From assembly GCA_963695505.1 (NCBI GenBank), contig CAVOGX010000015.1:310001-374000 (forward strand): DNA of 64,000 nucleotides, written 5' to 3'. How positions within the stretch are numbered: the stretch's first letter is position 1; every line of letters begins with the position of its first letter. The position numbers were made by a program, and so were the translations under genes. This stretch comes from JACSRF01 sp963695505 (GTDB lineage Bacteria; Chloroflexota; Anaerolineae; Promineifilales; Promineifilaceae). The notes beneath the pieces were generated by a model. It was not told the DNA's origin. It was given only the letters and a program-made list of their open reading frames with translations, and ran no database searches. This document shows, piece by piece, positions 1-7,447 of the stretch.

Positions 1-292
1 CCTCCCAAGACTCCGCCAACGCTGGAACTAAGCGTCCATTGGCGTCTCGTTGAACCAGGCCATCGAATATTAAGCTGACCAATTCTCTGTCCACAGGATT
101 TGGATCGCTCAGCAGTGGATTGAGGTAGCGCGGTGCGCCTACCATACCTTCCACTACATCTCCCCCCTCGATTGGCTCAATAACGGTGCAATAATTGGCC
201 GTCTGTACCTGTTCCTGATAGGTAAGCAGGGTTAACACCAAAATGAAACCCGTCAGAGCCAACACCAACTGCCAGCGCAGGTGAATTTTCAT
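1..292 (-). CDS. Extracellular solute-binding protein, family 5 (N-terminal part)
   Basis: About 97 residues are visible; the rest lies beyond the left edge. The ATG is at 292-290. The protein opens with a hydrophobic segment (LVLALTGFILVLTLL, residues 8-22) that fits a signal or membrane anchor. It continues with GAPRYLNPLL and LVSLIFDGLVQ...NGRLVPALAESW, the typical N-terminal signature of family 5 (peptide/nickel/dipeptide) ABC-transporter binding proteins. It would capture a peptide-like ligand outside the membrane for an ABC importer whose other subunits are not in the window. I see no lipobox cysteine in the visible part. It lies downstream of secG on the same strand, behind a candidate terminator hairpin. 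The ligand cannot be told. Confidence 0.8.
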   Translation of the reverse strand, partial: MKIHLRWQLVLALTGFILVLTLLTYQEQVQTANYCTVIEPIEGGDVVEGMVGAPRYLNPLLSDPNPVDRELVSLIFDGLVQRDANGRLVPALAESWE

Positions 293-300
293 AAAACAAA

Positions 301-355
301 GAAACGTGAAACGTTTGACGCGCAATAAAGGCACGCTTTGCGTTTCACGTTTTAT
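301..355 (-). terminator. Heptad-based hairpin after secG, probable terminator
   Basis: Perfect 12-base arms at 302-313 and 341-352 are separated by 27 bases. On the minus strand the hairpin is followed by a T-rich run (TTTCTTTGTTTT), which suits termination after secG. The left arm is a tandem of seven-base units (GAAACGT GAAACGT TTGACGC) and the right arm mirrors it, linking it to the short-unit hairpins seen at other junctions. Confidence 0.5.
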
Positions 356-378
356 TGAAAGGGTTTATGAGGCGGGCG

Positions 379-624
379 TTAACCCCAGGCCAAAAATGCC
401 ATGATGGTCACTATGAAGAAGGCAACTGATGTCGCAATAGTCAAACTATGGAGTGTGGCTTCAACGCCTCGGCGGGTGCGCACACCACCGCTCAAGTCTG
501 TACCGCCACCTAAAAACCCGCCCAGGTCTGACCCTTTCACCTGGAGTAAGACCAGGACAATCATGACAATTCCAAGAATTATTTCAATCACGCTCAAATA
601 TGGAGCCAATGGCGCTAAATTCAT
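379..624 (-). CDS. secG: Preprotein translocase subunit SecG
   Basis: An 81-residue protein with two membrane segments (about 10-28 and 58-78) joined by the characteristic Gly-rich loop (QVKGSDLGGFLGGG). Size and pattern match SecG, the small stimulatory subunit of the SecYEG channel, which helps move unfolded preproteins across the inner membrane with SecA. The loop contains the LQ-KG and GG..GG motifs of the family. It sits alone between a molybdenum oxidoreductase and a solute-binding protein, a usual situation for secG. A long hairpin (651-688) separates it from the upstream gene, and a terminator-like hairpin follows it. Confidence 0.95.
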   Translation of the reverse strand: MNLAPLAPYLSVIEIILGIVMIVLVLLQVKGSDLGGFLGGGTDLSGGVRTRRGVEATLHSLTIATSVAFFIVTIMAFLAWG

Positions 625-650
625 TTGTCGTTAATCCTCACGTTTAGTTT

Positions 651-688
651 ATGCAAATTCTGGCCTAAATTTCAGGCCAATTTTGCAT
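651..688 (-). repeat. Long imperfect hairpin between the molybdenum oxidoreductase and secG
   Basis: Arms at 651-666 and 674-688 (ATGCAAATTCTGGCCT against AGGCCAATTTTGCAT) pair almost fully, with one bulge. No T-run follows on the minus strand, so a classical terminator is uncertain. It may be a transcript-stabilising or processing hairpin. Confidence 0.4.
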
Positions 689-703
689 TATAGCAGGCTA
701 CAG

Positions 704-2896
704 CTATGCCGTCGAATCAGGCAAACGCAATGGCATGCGCCGCAGCCGCTGGCCGGTGAGGGCAAAAATTGCATTGCCCACCGCTGCCGCTACCGGCCCC
801 ATGGGGGGTTCACCCACGCCAAAAGGCTCATCCCCGCTCTCTAGCAAGGTCACGTTAATGTCGGGTGCTTCTTTCATGGTAAGCAGCGGATAGCGATCAA
901 AATTGGCCGGCACAACCTGGCCATCGGCAATGGTGACTTCCTCAAAAAAGGTAGAGCTGAGGCCCATGATGATGGACCCTTCGGTCTGGGCTTTTGCCCC
1001 GTCTGGATTGATGACGAGGCCAGGGTCCATAACGGCCGTTACCCGGTGTACCCGAATTTGCCCCTCTTCAAGAGATACTTCGGCGACCTGCGCAACTACC
1101 GTATTTACGTCAACCGAACAAGCAATTCCTCGTGCCCGACCAGCGGGGGGTGGCGTAGCCCAATCCGCTTCTTCGGCTACCGTTTCCAAGGCGCGGCGAA
1201 AGCGCCTCCCCAATTCAGTGTCCGGCAAATGCCGCAGGCGAAATTCCAGCGGATCAGCACCAGCCGCATGAGCCAGTTCATCCATGAAGCTTTCCACGGC
1301 AAAAACGTTTGCCAGCAAGCCCAGACCTCGCCACCAGCCGGTACGGATAGGCATCTTACAGCGCCAGGCGACGGTGCGCCTATGGGGTACTTCGTAATTA
1401 AGCAGTGCCCCACGCCACGAGCCGAAGTCTGCACCCAATACGGCGGCGGCCACGCCTGGTAAAAAGGGAAAAGCTACGTCACCGCTGGCTTGCTGGTGCT
1501 CCATGGCTTGAATACGGCCGTTGCTATCCAACGAGGCTTTTAAGATGCTGTGTGTCGGCGGACGAAAATACCCATCCCGAAATTCCTCCTGCCGGTTCCA
1601 GCCTACGTGCACCGGCCTGCCGGCCGCTGCCGAGAGACGTGCCGCCTCCTGGGCAACCTCCACATTTAATCGGCGCCCAAACCCTCCTCCCAGGTAAGTG
1701 GGAATCACCTCAACTTCCTCCTCTTGACGACCTAGCGCTTCGGCAATGCCGCCGCGAACCACAAAGGGGGATTGGGTTGCTACGTATGCGACTACTTTGT
1801 CACTCTGCACGTCTACCAGGGCTGCCTGCGGTTCCAAATGGGCATGGGCAGCCATAGGGGTGCGGTATTCTGCCAGCACAATTTGCCCATCGTGCAAATT
1901 TGCCTGGGCGTCCCCCTCTTTTTGGATGACAACGCCGGTTCCTTCCCCCACGGTGACCATCGCCTCCAGTTCTTCTTGCTGCCAGGGCGTGCCTTCGTCC
2001 CATTCCAGGTCCATAGCCGCCACCGCCAGGTAAGCATCGCGGCGGGAATTGGCGGCTACGCCTGCAAAATCTTTCTCTGCGACTACCTGAACCACACCTT
2101 CTCTGTTGGGGGCATCTCCCGGAGCGGCGCGGCGTAGTCTGGCATCCAGGCGCGGAGGGCGGGCAACTGCACCATACAACATGTTTGGCAAACGCACATC
2201 ATAGCCGTATATAGCCTGACCCGTGAGCTTTGCTGCAAAGTCCACACGCTTTATAGGCTGGCCAATGAGTCGAAAATCAGACGCAGGTTTGAGCCGGGGC
2301 GGTTCTTCAGGTACCTCCCAATCGGTTTTGCCCTGCACCAGTTCACCGTAGGTAATGGACTGTTCTGGATTATTAGCGACCGAGAAAATGCCTTTGGCAG
2401 CAATTAAGGAGGCAGCAGGAACGCCCAGGCGAGCGGCCGCTTCGGCGCGCAGCATTTCGCGCAGGGTAGCAGCCGCTTCTCGCATGGGTGTAAAGAGGGA
2501 AGACACGGAGTTGCTGCCACCTGTGCCTGTGCCATCGTTGAGACCTGAATTGGTGGTGGCTTGCACCACTTCGACCTGCTCCCAATCTATTTCCAGCTCT
2601 TCTGCGCCAATTTGTGCAAGGGAAGTGTGAATCCCCTGCCCCATTTCAATTTTGGGAATGAAAAGGCGAACACGATTATCGGGGGTTATTTCAAACCAGG
2701 CGGTGGGTGGAGCATCGACGCCGCCTGGAGGGCCACCCAGACCGTCCAAAAATCCGGCTATTTGCAAGCGGGCGTAGGGCAGGCCAACTTGTATGCCCAA
2801 GGTCAAAGCGGCTCCGGTAGCGCCCAATCCTATGAGGAAACCACGGCGCGACATGCGCCATTTGCGGTTCGAGTTAGATTCAGTGAAATTAGTCAC
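704..2896 (-). CDS. Molybdopterin-binding subunit of a xanthine-oxidase-family oxidoreductase (IorB/aldehyde-dehydrogenase type)
   Basis: About 730 residues from a GTG start at 2896-2894, which overlaps the stop of the upstream Fe-S subunit and has AGGAGG just ahead; an ATG at 2854 is the alternative. The N-terminus carries a twin-arginine signal (SRRGFLIG, RR at residues 17-18) and a hydrophobic stretch, so the folded cofactor enzyme should be exported by Tat. MGQGIHT (about residue 85), GGGFGRR and the C-terminal GVGEPPMG (likely catalytic Glu near 696) are marks of the molybdenum hydroxylase large subunit. It should hydroxylate an aldehyde or N-heterocycle in the periplasm, passing electrons to the 2Fe-2S partner. 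There is no FAD subunit gene nearby, as in two-subunit IorAB enzymes. The substrate is unknown. Confidence 0.85.
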   Translation of the reverse strand: MTNFTESNSNRKWRMSRRGFLIGLGATGAALTLGIQVGLPYARLQIAGFLDGLGGPPGGVDAPPTAWFEITPDNRVRLFIPKIEMGQGIHTSLAQIGAEELEIDWEQVEVVQATTNSGLNDGTGTGGSNSVSSLFTPMREAAATLREMLRAEAAARLGVPAASLIAAKGIFSVANNPEQSITYGELVQGKTDWEVPEEPPRLKPASDFRLIGQPIKRVDFAAKLTGQAIYGYDVRLPNMLYGAVARPPRLDARLRRAAPGDAPNREGVVQVVAEKDFAGVAANSRRDAYLAVAAMDLEWDEGTPWQQEELEAMVTVGEGTGVVIQKEGDAQANLHDGQIVLAEYRTPMAAHAHLEPQAALVDVQSDKVVAYVATQSPFVVRGGIAEALGRQEEEVEVIPTYLGGGFGRRLNVEVAQEAARLSAAAGRPVHVGWNRQEEFRDGYFRPPTHSILKASLDSNGRIQAMEHQQASGDVAFPFLPGVAAAVLGADFGSWRGALLNYEVPHRRTVAWRCKMPIRTGWWRGLGLLANVFAVESFMDELAHAAGADPLEFRLRHLPDTELGRRFRRALETVAEEADWATPPPAGRARGIACSVDVNTVVAQVAEVSLEEGQIRVHRVTAVMDPGLVINPDGAKAQTEGSIIMGLSSTFFEEVTIADGQVVPANFDRYPLLTMKEAPDINVTLLESGDEPFGVGEPPMGPVAAAVGNAIFALTGQRLRRMPLRLPDSTA

Positions 2897-3377
2897 CGGA
2901 TGCCTCCTGATCCATGAGTTCAGATGCACGGGAAACGGCCGTCTTGATGCGCACATAGCAGCCACAGCGGCAATAATTTTCCCCCATTGCTGTGACAATT
3001 TCTGTATCGGAAGGGTTTGGCGTTTTCTGCAAAAAAGCCAGCGCCGTCATCATTTGCCCACTCATACACCAACTGCATTGAGGCACCTGTTCCTCGATAA
3101 AGGCTTGCTGAACGGGGTGCAATAAGATGTTGCCATCGGGCGTTTCCGTCGCCAAATCCTCGATGGTGCGAATCTCCTTACCGGCAACGGCCGTTAACGG
3201 GGTGATGCATGAGCGCGTCGCTTCGCCATCTACGTGGACGGTGCAGGAGCCGCAAATTCCTGCTCCGCAGCCATATTTAGTGCCCGTCATGCCCAATTCA
3301 TCACGCAGCACCCACAAAAGAATGCTCGTTTCAGGGCTGGAAATTTCTACCTGTTTGCCATTGATGGTAAGTTGCAT
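2889..3377 (-). CDS. (2Fe-2S)-binding subunit of a molybdenum hydroxylase (IorA/CoxS type)
   Basis: 162 residues from ATG 3377, preceded by GGGAGA; an upstream in-frame extension to 3434 lacks a ribosome site. Two iron-sulfur clusters are evident. The plant-ferredoxin-type cluster uses Cys37, 42, 45 and 57 (CGAGICGSC). The four-helix cluster uses Cys101, 104, 136 and 138 (CSWC...CRCGC). This is the full-length electron-transfer subunit that takes electrons from the molybdenum centre of the next gene. Its stop overlaps the next start (GTGACTAA), indicating translational coupling. The protein has no signal of its own and would be exported with the Tat-tagged partner. Confidence 0.9.
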   Translation of the reverse strand: MQLTINGKQVEISSPETSILLWVLRDELGMTGTKYGCGAGICGSCTVHVDGEATRSCITPLTAVAGKEIRTIEDLATETPDGNILLHPVQQAFIEEQVPQCSWCMSGQMMTALAFLQKTPNPSDTEIVTAMGENYCRCGCYVRIKTAVSRASELMDQEASGD

Positions 3378-3439
3378 AGGTTCTCCCTTTACCAATATTT
3401 GATGTCTTGAATGCAGGCATGGAGTCACCTGCATAATGG

Positions 3440-3468
3440 ATTATACACATCGTTCATGTTTTGTACAA
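3440..3468 (-). promoter_or_regulatory. Sigma70-type promoter for the molybdenum hydroxylase operon
   Basis: On the minus strand TTGTAC (3468-3463) and TATAAT (3445-3440) are 17 bases apart, close to the ideal spacing. The predicted start of transcription near 3433 gives a leader of about 55 bases before the ATG at 3377. Confidence 0.55.
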
Positions 3469-3483
3469 GTTTTATCTAATTAT

Positions 3484-6147
3484 TTACTCAGGGGAAGGGG
3501 TAATTTGCAAAGCTATATCGGTGGCGAGGTTTGAAATTTGCAGTTGTAAACGGCCGTTGGCCGTGGCCATCAATGTTTCTTCACGGAGTATTTGCTGGGC
3601 AGGGTCAGGCTGGTGAGTGTCCCACCACTGCACGCGGTAAGTTTGGTCCGCTGCGAAGCCGTTGAGGGTAATGGTTCCAGAAACGGCCGTGATTGTCACG
3701 CCGTCGAGCACGTTTTTCCAGGTATGCTGGCTATTTTGCACCCACAAATGGGCACGGCCGTTCACCAGGTCTTTCTGGCCCCAGGCCCGCAAGTTGGTGT
3801 TGCTAGATTGGGCGTCCGCAGCCTGGTAATGGCCGTTGGACAGGGGAACTTGGCGAATAAAATCGTAGTAGCTGCGGTAAAGGTAGCGATAATCAAAATC
3901 CCCTCTGGGGTTGGCGATATGTAAATCAGACCACCAATAGGACTCCATCATGCCCCCGGCGTTTATCCCTGCCCAAATCAAATTGTGAAGCCACACTCCG
4001 GCCACATCATCTCGCAGAAACGGATCTTCTCCGGCAAAAAACCACCCTGTTTCGCCCCGCATTAATGGTTTGCCAACACCAAATGGCTGTAGGGCTCCAT
4101 GGGCTAAACTAAGCTTGCGGGAAAAAGCAGCTGCGTCAAAAACGTCTGTGGGTTCGTAAACATATTCGAAGGGTGTTATATCTCCTGGGCGAGCATAATA
4201 GTGAATGTCGGCATAATCAAGGTGTGGTGCATATTCCCCCTGCCAAAATTCACGAGGGAACCCACTCCACATGGAAGTGGTAATAAGGTGGTAGTTGGGA
4301 AACGGCCGTTCCTGCCCTGGGGGTACAAATGCCTGCTGCATGTATTTGCCAAACTCGTCAGCCAAAATGAAGTGGGGCACATCTGGCGGCCCCTCGTTCA
4401 GAAGCTCCCAAGAATGAATGTGAGGAGAATAACCCCAGCGTGCCTGCAAATAACGCCACCACGATTCTTGCAACCAGCGCACCTTAGTTTTGCCATCCCG
4501 CTCGCGGCCGTTGCCGAAGAATAGCGGCTGCCGCTGATCACCGGGAAGCAATGGCGACATACTGCCGTCAAAGTTAAATAAGTTGAGCGAAAGGTCATTT
4601 TTCTCCAAAATGACCAATTTGAAATAAAGATCATATGTTTCGGCCAAAGCAAGGGTTTCGTCGAAGGCGAACGAACCACGCTGATCAAAGTATTGGTGCT
4701 GGGCCATCCAAGGTTGAGGCAAAACGTTAGGACCATGAACTCCGTCGTCTAATACTTCCTCCAACCAAACGTGGTCTACCAACGCACTGCCGGATCTGGC
4801 ATTTTCCAAGGCCAGATAGAAAAAGTCGATGAAATCTCGCTGACCGCTGTTAAATACCCCCTCCAACAGTTCCCACCCTTGGTTTTCGGGATCCGGAAAA
4901 TGAGTCCATACGGCCGTTTCCCCATAAGACGCCGCCACCACTTCGCCACTACCCGGCGCATAACATCGCTGGCTCTCATCATCCTCGTCCCAAAGCCAGC
5001 CACCCAGCTTCGCCGTCAGACCATAGGGTGCACCAGAGATTTTTGGTCCTGCCACCTCGTGCAGTCGATACCGCACCCGGACGCGATAATCGGTGTCGCG
5101 CTTGACGGCAACCGGCATCGTATCCCAGCCAACCACCACGCAGGGTATTAAGCGGCGCTGCTGACCGTTGATAATTTCTTCATCATGAGACAACCACAGA
5201 AACACTTCGCTCTCTGGTACAGCCAAAGGTGGATTCTGGCCAAGTATCAAATTAAAAGGAGGCGCGGCGTCGTAACGCAAACGGGTGTTAGGCTCGGAAC
5301 CAGGGGGTACCGCACCGTAAGGCCGCCATGGGCTCCAGGCAGAACCGAAAATTGCATATTGTGCGGGCAGCCATAAACGAAGCAATTGCAGGCCATTAGA
5401 CGAAAGGGTAGCCATTTCATAGGGCGTGAGCTCCTGCTGCACGTTATAACCCAAAGCGGGAAAGTATGTTCCATCGGAATACTCAAAATAGCGGGGATCG
5501 TTACTGCTGACGCGCAGGAAACCTTTGTCAGCGTTGGAGGAAACGGTGAAGGGAATAGGGTCTATTTCAAAAAGGCCACTGGCATCCAAGGCAGTAAGTT
5601 TTACCTGCCACTGGCCTACTTCCGTAGGCGTAAAGCGGACTTTCCAAGTGGTATTGGCTGTAGGGTAAATCCAGTTACGGCCGTCTTTTTCTGCGGCCTC
5701 GAAATCCTGATAGAAAAAGGCGGGTTGGATGTACACTGTCTGCCAGTTATCGGGGGTAAAGTGAGCGTCCACCGACACACCTACAGCGGGTGTAATTCCC
5801 AGCGGCGGTGCGGGATCAAATGGCCACTGCACATTGGCTGCACCGGTATCTACCTCGAAATCAAACTCGAGCTTGTCATATTGCCGGTAATCACCTCCGG
5901 CAAAAGACAAAGTGTGGATGCGGGGACCAGAACCGGAAGGAGTGGGAAAAGGGGTAACCGATACGGCCGTTTCTATTGCAATAGTCGCGGCTGTTTCTGC
6001 AGTCGGTGAATGAGGCGTCGGTGTAGGTGCGGGATTTGTGCAAGAAACGGCCGTTACCCACATCAGCAACAGCCATGCCCAGCTAACCCAGCGCCATGTG
6101 CAATTCTTCTTAAAACTTCTTGGGGTTTTTTCCCACAACACCCTCAT
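3484..6147 (-). CDS. Putative surface lipoprotein glycoside hydrolase, clan GH-A-like
   Basis: About 887 residues from ATG 6147 (AGGG ahead); an earlier in-frame ATG at 6186 is possible. A basic N-terminus, a hydrophobic stretch and a VTAVSC lipobox are followed by a Thr/Pro linker, so it should be a lipoprotein displayed outside the cell. Next comes a beta-rich domain resembling DUF5060 (about residues 80-210, EVGQWQVKL). The large C-terminal part then contains WELLNEG with Glu585 and RGETGW with Glu699, which fit the acid/base and nucleophile Glu of (beta/alpha)8 retaining glycosidases. It starts inside the 3' end of the acyltransferase gene (38-base overlap). Role: probably polysaccharide cleavage; the substrate is not evident. 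Confidence 0.65.
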   Translation of the reverse strand: MRVLWEKTPRSFKKNCTWRWVSWAWLLLMWVTAVSCTNPAPTPTPHSPTAETAATIAIETAVSVTPFPTPSGSGPRIHTLSFAGGDYRQYDKLEFDFEVDTGAANVQWPFDPAPPLGITPAVGVSVDAHFTPDNWQTVYIQPAFFYQDFEAAEKDGRNWIYPTANTTWKVRFTPTEVGQWQVKLTALDASGLFEIDPIPFTVSSNADKGFLRVSSNDPRYFEYSDGTYFPALGYNVQQELTPYEMATLSSNGLQLLRLWLPAQYAIFGSAWSPWRPYGAVPPGSEPNTRLRYDAAPPFNLILGQNPPLAVPESEVFLWLSHDEEIINGQQRRLIPCVVVGWDTMPVAVKRDTDYRVRVRYRLHEVAGPKISGAPYGLTAKLGGWLWDEDDESQRCYAPGSGEVVAASYGETAVWTHFPDPENQGWELLEGVFNSGQRDFIDFFYLALENARSGSALVDHVWLEEVLDDGVHGPNVLPQPWMAQHQYFDQRGSFAFDETLALAETYDLYFKLVILEKNDLSLNLFNFDGSMSPLLPGDQRQPLFFGNGRERDGKTKVRWLQESWWRYLQARWGYSPHIHSWELLNEGPPDVPHFILADEFGKYMQQAFVPPGQERPFPNYHLITTSMWSGFPREFWQGEYAPHLDYADIHYYARPGDITPFEYVYEPTDVFDAAAFSRKLSLAHGALQPFGVGKPLMRGETGWFFAGEDPFLRDDVAGVWLHNLIWAGINAGGMMESYWWSDLHIANPRGDFDYRYLYRSYYDFIRQVPLSNGHYQAADAQSSNTNLRAWGQKDLVNGRAHLWVQNSQHTWKNVLDGVTITAVSGTITLNGFAADQTYRVQWWDTHQPDPAQQILREETLMATANGRLQLQISNLATDIALQITPSPE

Positions 6148-6694
6148 AATTTGCCCTAATTCGCGCCATGTCAGCTTCCAGGTCACCCGACGGCCAGATC
6201 GGTTCGCCCAACCCTACTACCTTGCGACCATAATCGGCAACCACCGGTAGTATGGGCACACCAGCACCCAGGGCAATGTAGTAAAAGCCAGTTTTCCAGC
6301 GATGCACTTTTGTACGTGTACCCTCAGGCGAAATGGCCAGAAGCAGCTTATCGTGCTCATTATATGCCGCCACAATTTGTTCAACTAAACCATGCGAGGC
6401 ACGCCGATCTACGGGAATACCTCCCAATCGGCGCAGCACGGGTTCTAATGGTCCACCCACAAACGTATGCTTGGCCAGCCAGGACATGCGAATCCCTAAG
6501 GAAAACATAATGGCCATTGCCAGAAAAAAATCCCAATTCGAAGTGTGAGGTGCGCCAACAAGAACAACTTTTGGCTCGTTTGGAAACTCCCCCTCATATC
6601 TCCACCCCAACACTTTAAAAATAGCGCGGGTGAAGGCCCTCATCAATTTGCCGCCGCGTTTCGGCACGGCATCCCCAATGTGCGGAAAGGTCAT
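6110..6694 (-). CDS. Lysophospholipid acyltransferase family protein (PlsC-like), copy 2
   Basis: 194 residues. GAPHTSNWDFFLA supplies the HxxxxD acyltransferase motif (H..NWD), followed by the acceptor-binding motif (GGIPVDR) and SPEGTR. These are the ordered blocks of the 1-acylglycerol-3-phosphate acyltransferase family, here the short variant found beside similar genes in many bacteria. It likely transfers an acyl chain to a lysophospholipid or related membrane lipid at the inner membrane. The upstream gene encodes a clear paralogue, so this is a tandem duplication. An AGGAG lies about 12 bases ahead of the ATG. The exact acceptor is unknown. Confidence 0.8.
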   Translation of the reverse strand: MTFPHIGDAVPKRGGKLMRAFTRAIFKVLGWRYEGEFPNEPKVVLVGAPHTSNWDFFLAMAIMFSLGIRMSWLAKHTFVGGPLEPVLRRLGGIPVDRRASHGLVEQIVAAYNEHDKLLLAISPEGTRTKVHRWKTGFYYIALGAGVPILPVVADYGRKVVGLGEPIWPSGDLEADMARIRANYEGVVGKNPKKF

Positions 6695-6718
6695 TCTTTT
6701 GTGTAGCTCCTGTTTAAA

Positions 6719-7354
6719 TTAGAGACCGTAATTTTGCGGGTTTTTGCCAAGCACCTCTTTAAACATCGCCTGGATCAGAGGTAAATCCCCTTCCAGGTTA
6801 CCAGAAGGATAAAAGGCAGGGCCAAATTCTAGCACTTTACGGCCGTAATCAAACTTTAACATCACCAACGGCACGCTGGCTCCCACCGCAATATGATAAA
6901 AACCTAGTTTCCACTGCGATACCCGGCGGCGTGTGCCTTCCGGTAAAATGGCCAGCACAAACCGTTCCCGACGAGCAAAAGCATCAATCATCTGCCCTAC
7001 CAGTCCCTGAGAGGTGTGCCGCTGAACCGGTACACCCCCTAACCAGTGCATTAACCCCGCGATAGGCCAGCGGAAAAGGGTGTGTTTACCCATAAAAGAA
7101 AGGTGCAAGCCCAAGGCAAACATTCCCATCATTCCCACCGCCATATCCCAGTTGGAAGTGTGCGGCGCGCCAATTATGAGAATTTTGGGAAAGTTTGGAA
7201 TTTCACCGCTAACACGCCAGCCAAACAAAGCCAACAGCAAAATAGCCAGGGTGCGTGAAATGCGGTTTCCACGCCGCGGTACCTGCTCTCCAGTTGCGCA
7301 ATCCACCACGTTATCCATGCGTGCTACCATCGGGTCTAGTACAAAATTTGCCAT
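6719..7354 (-). CDS. Lysophospholipid acyltransferase family protein (PlsC-like), copy 1
   Basis: 211 residues, closely similar along its length to the next gene. It has APHTSNWD with the HxxxxD catalytic motif, GGVPVQRH, LPEGTRRR and a C-terminal LGKNPQNY tail that the paralogue shares (VGKNPKKF). It is probably a membrane-associated acyltransferase acting in phospholipid or glycolipid synthesis. The two copies are 24 bases apart and probably cotranscribed. The N-terminal 30 residues are not conserved between copies, so a start further in is possible. Confidence 0.8.
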   Translation of the reverse strand: MANFVLDPMVARMDNVVDCATGEQVPRRGNRISRTLAILLLALFGWRVSGEIPNFPKILIIGAPHTSNWDMAVGMMGMFALGLHLSFMGKHTLFRWPIAGLMHWLGGVPVQRHTSQGLVGQMIDAFARRERFVLAILPEGTRRRVSQWKLGFYHIAVGASVPLVMLKFDYGRKVLEFGPAFYPSGNLEGDLPLIQAMFKEVLGKNPQNYGL

Positions 7355-7417
7355 TTTCTAACCTCTCCCTACCAATTTTTTGGCCCTCCCTCACAGCAGC
7401 TTACGCTTTGCATAAAG

Positions 7418-7441
7418 AAAGCGGGGCTTTAATCCCGCTTT
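7418..7441 (-). terminator. Intrinsic terminator after polA
   Basis: Perfect 8-base arms AAAGCGGG (7418-7425) and CCCGCTTT (7434-7441) sit directly after the polA stop. On the minus strand they are followed by CTTTAT, giving a short T-rich tail. Confidence 0.55.
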
Positions 7442-7447
7442 ATCAAC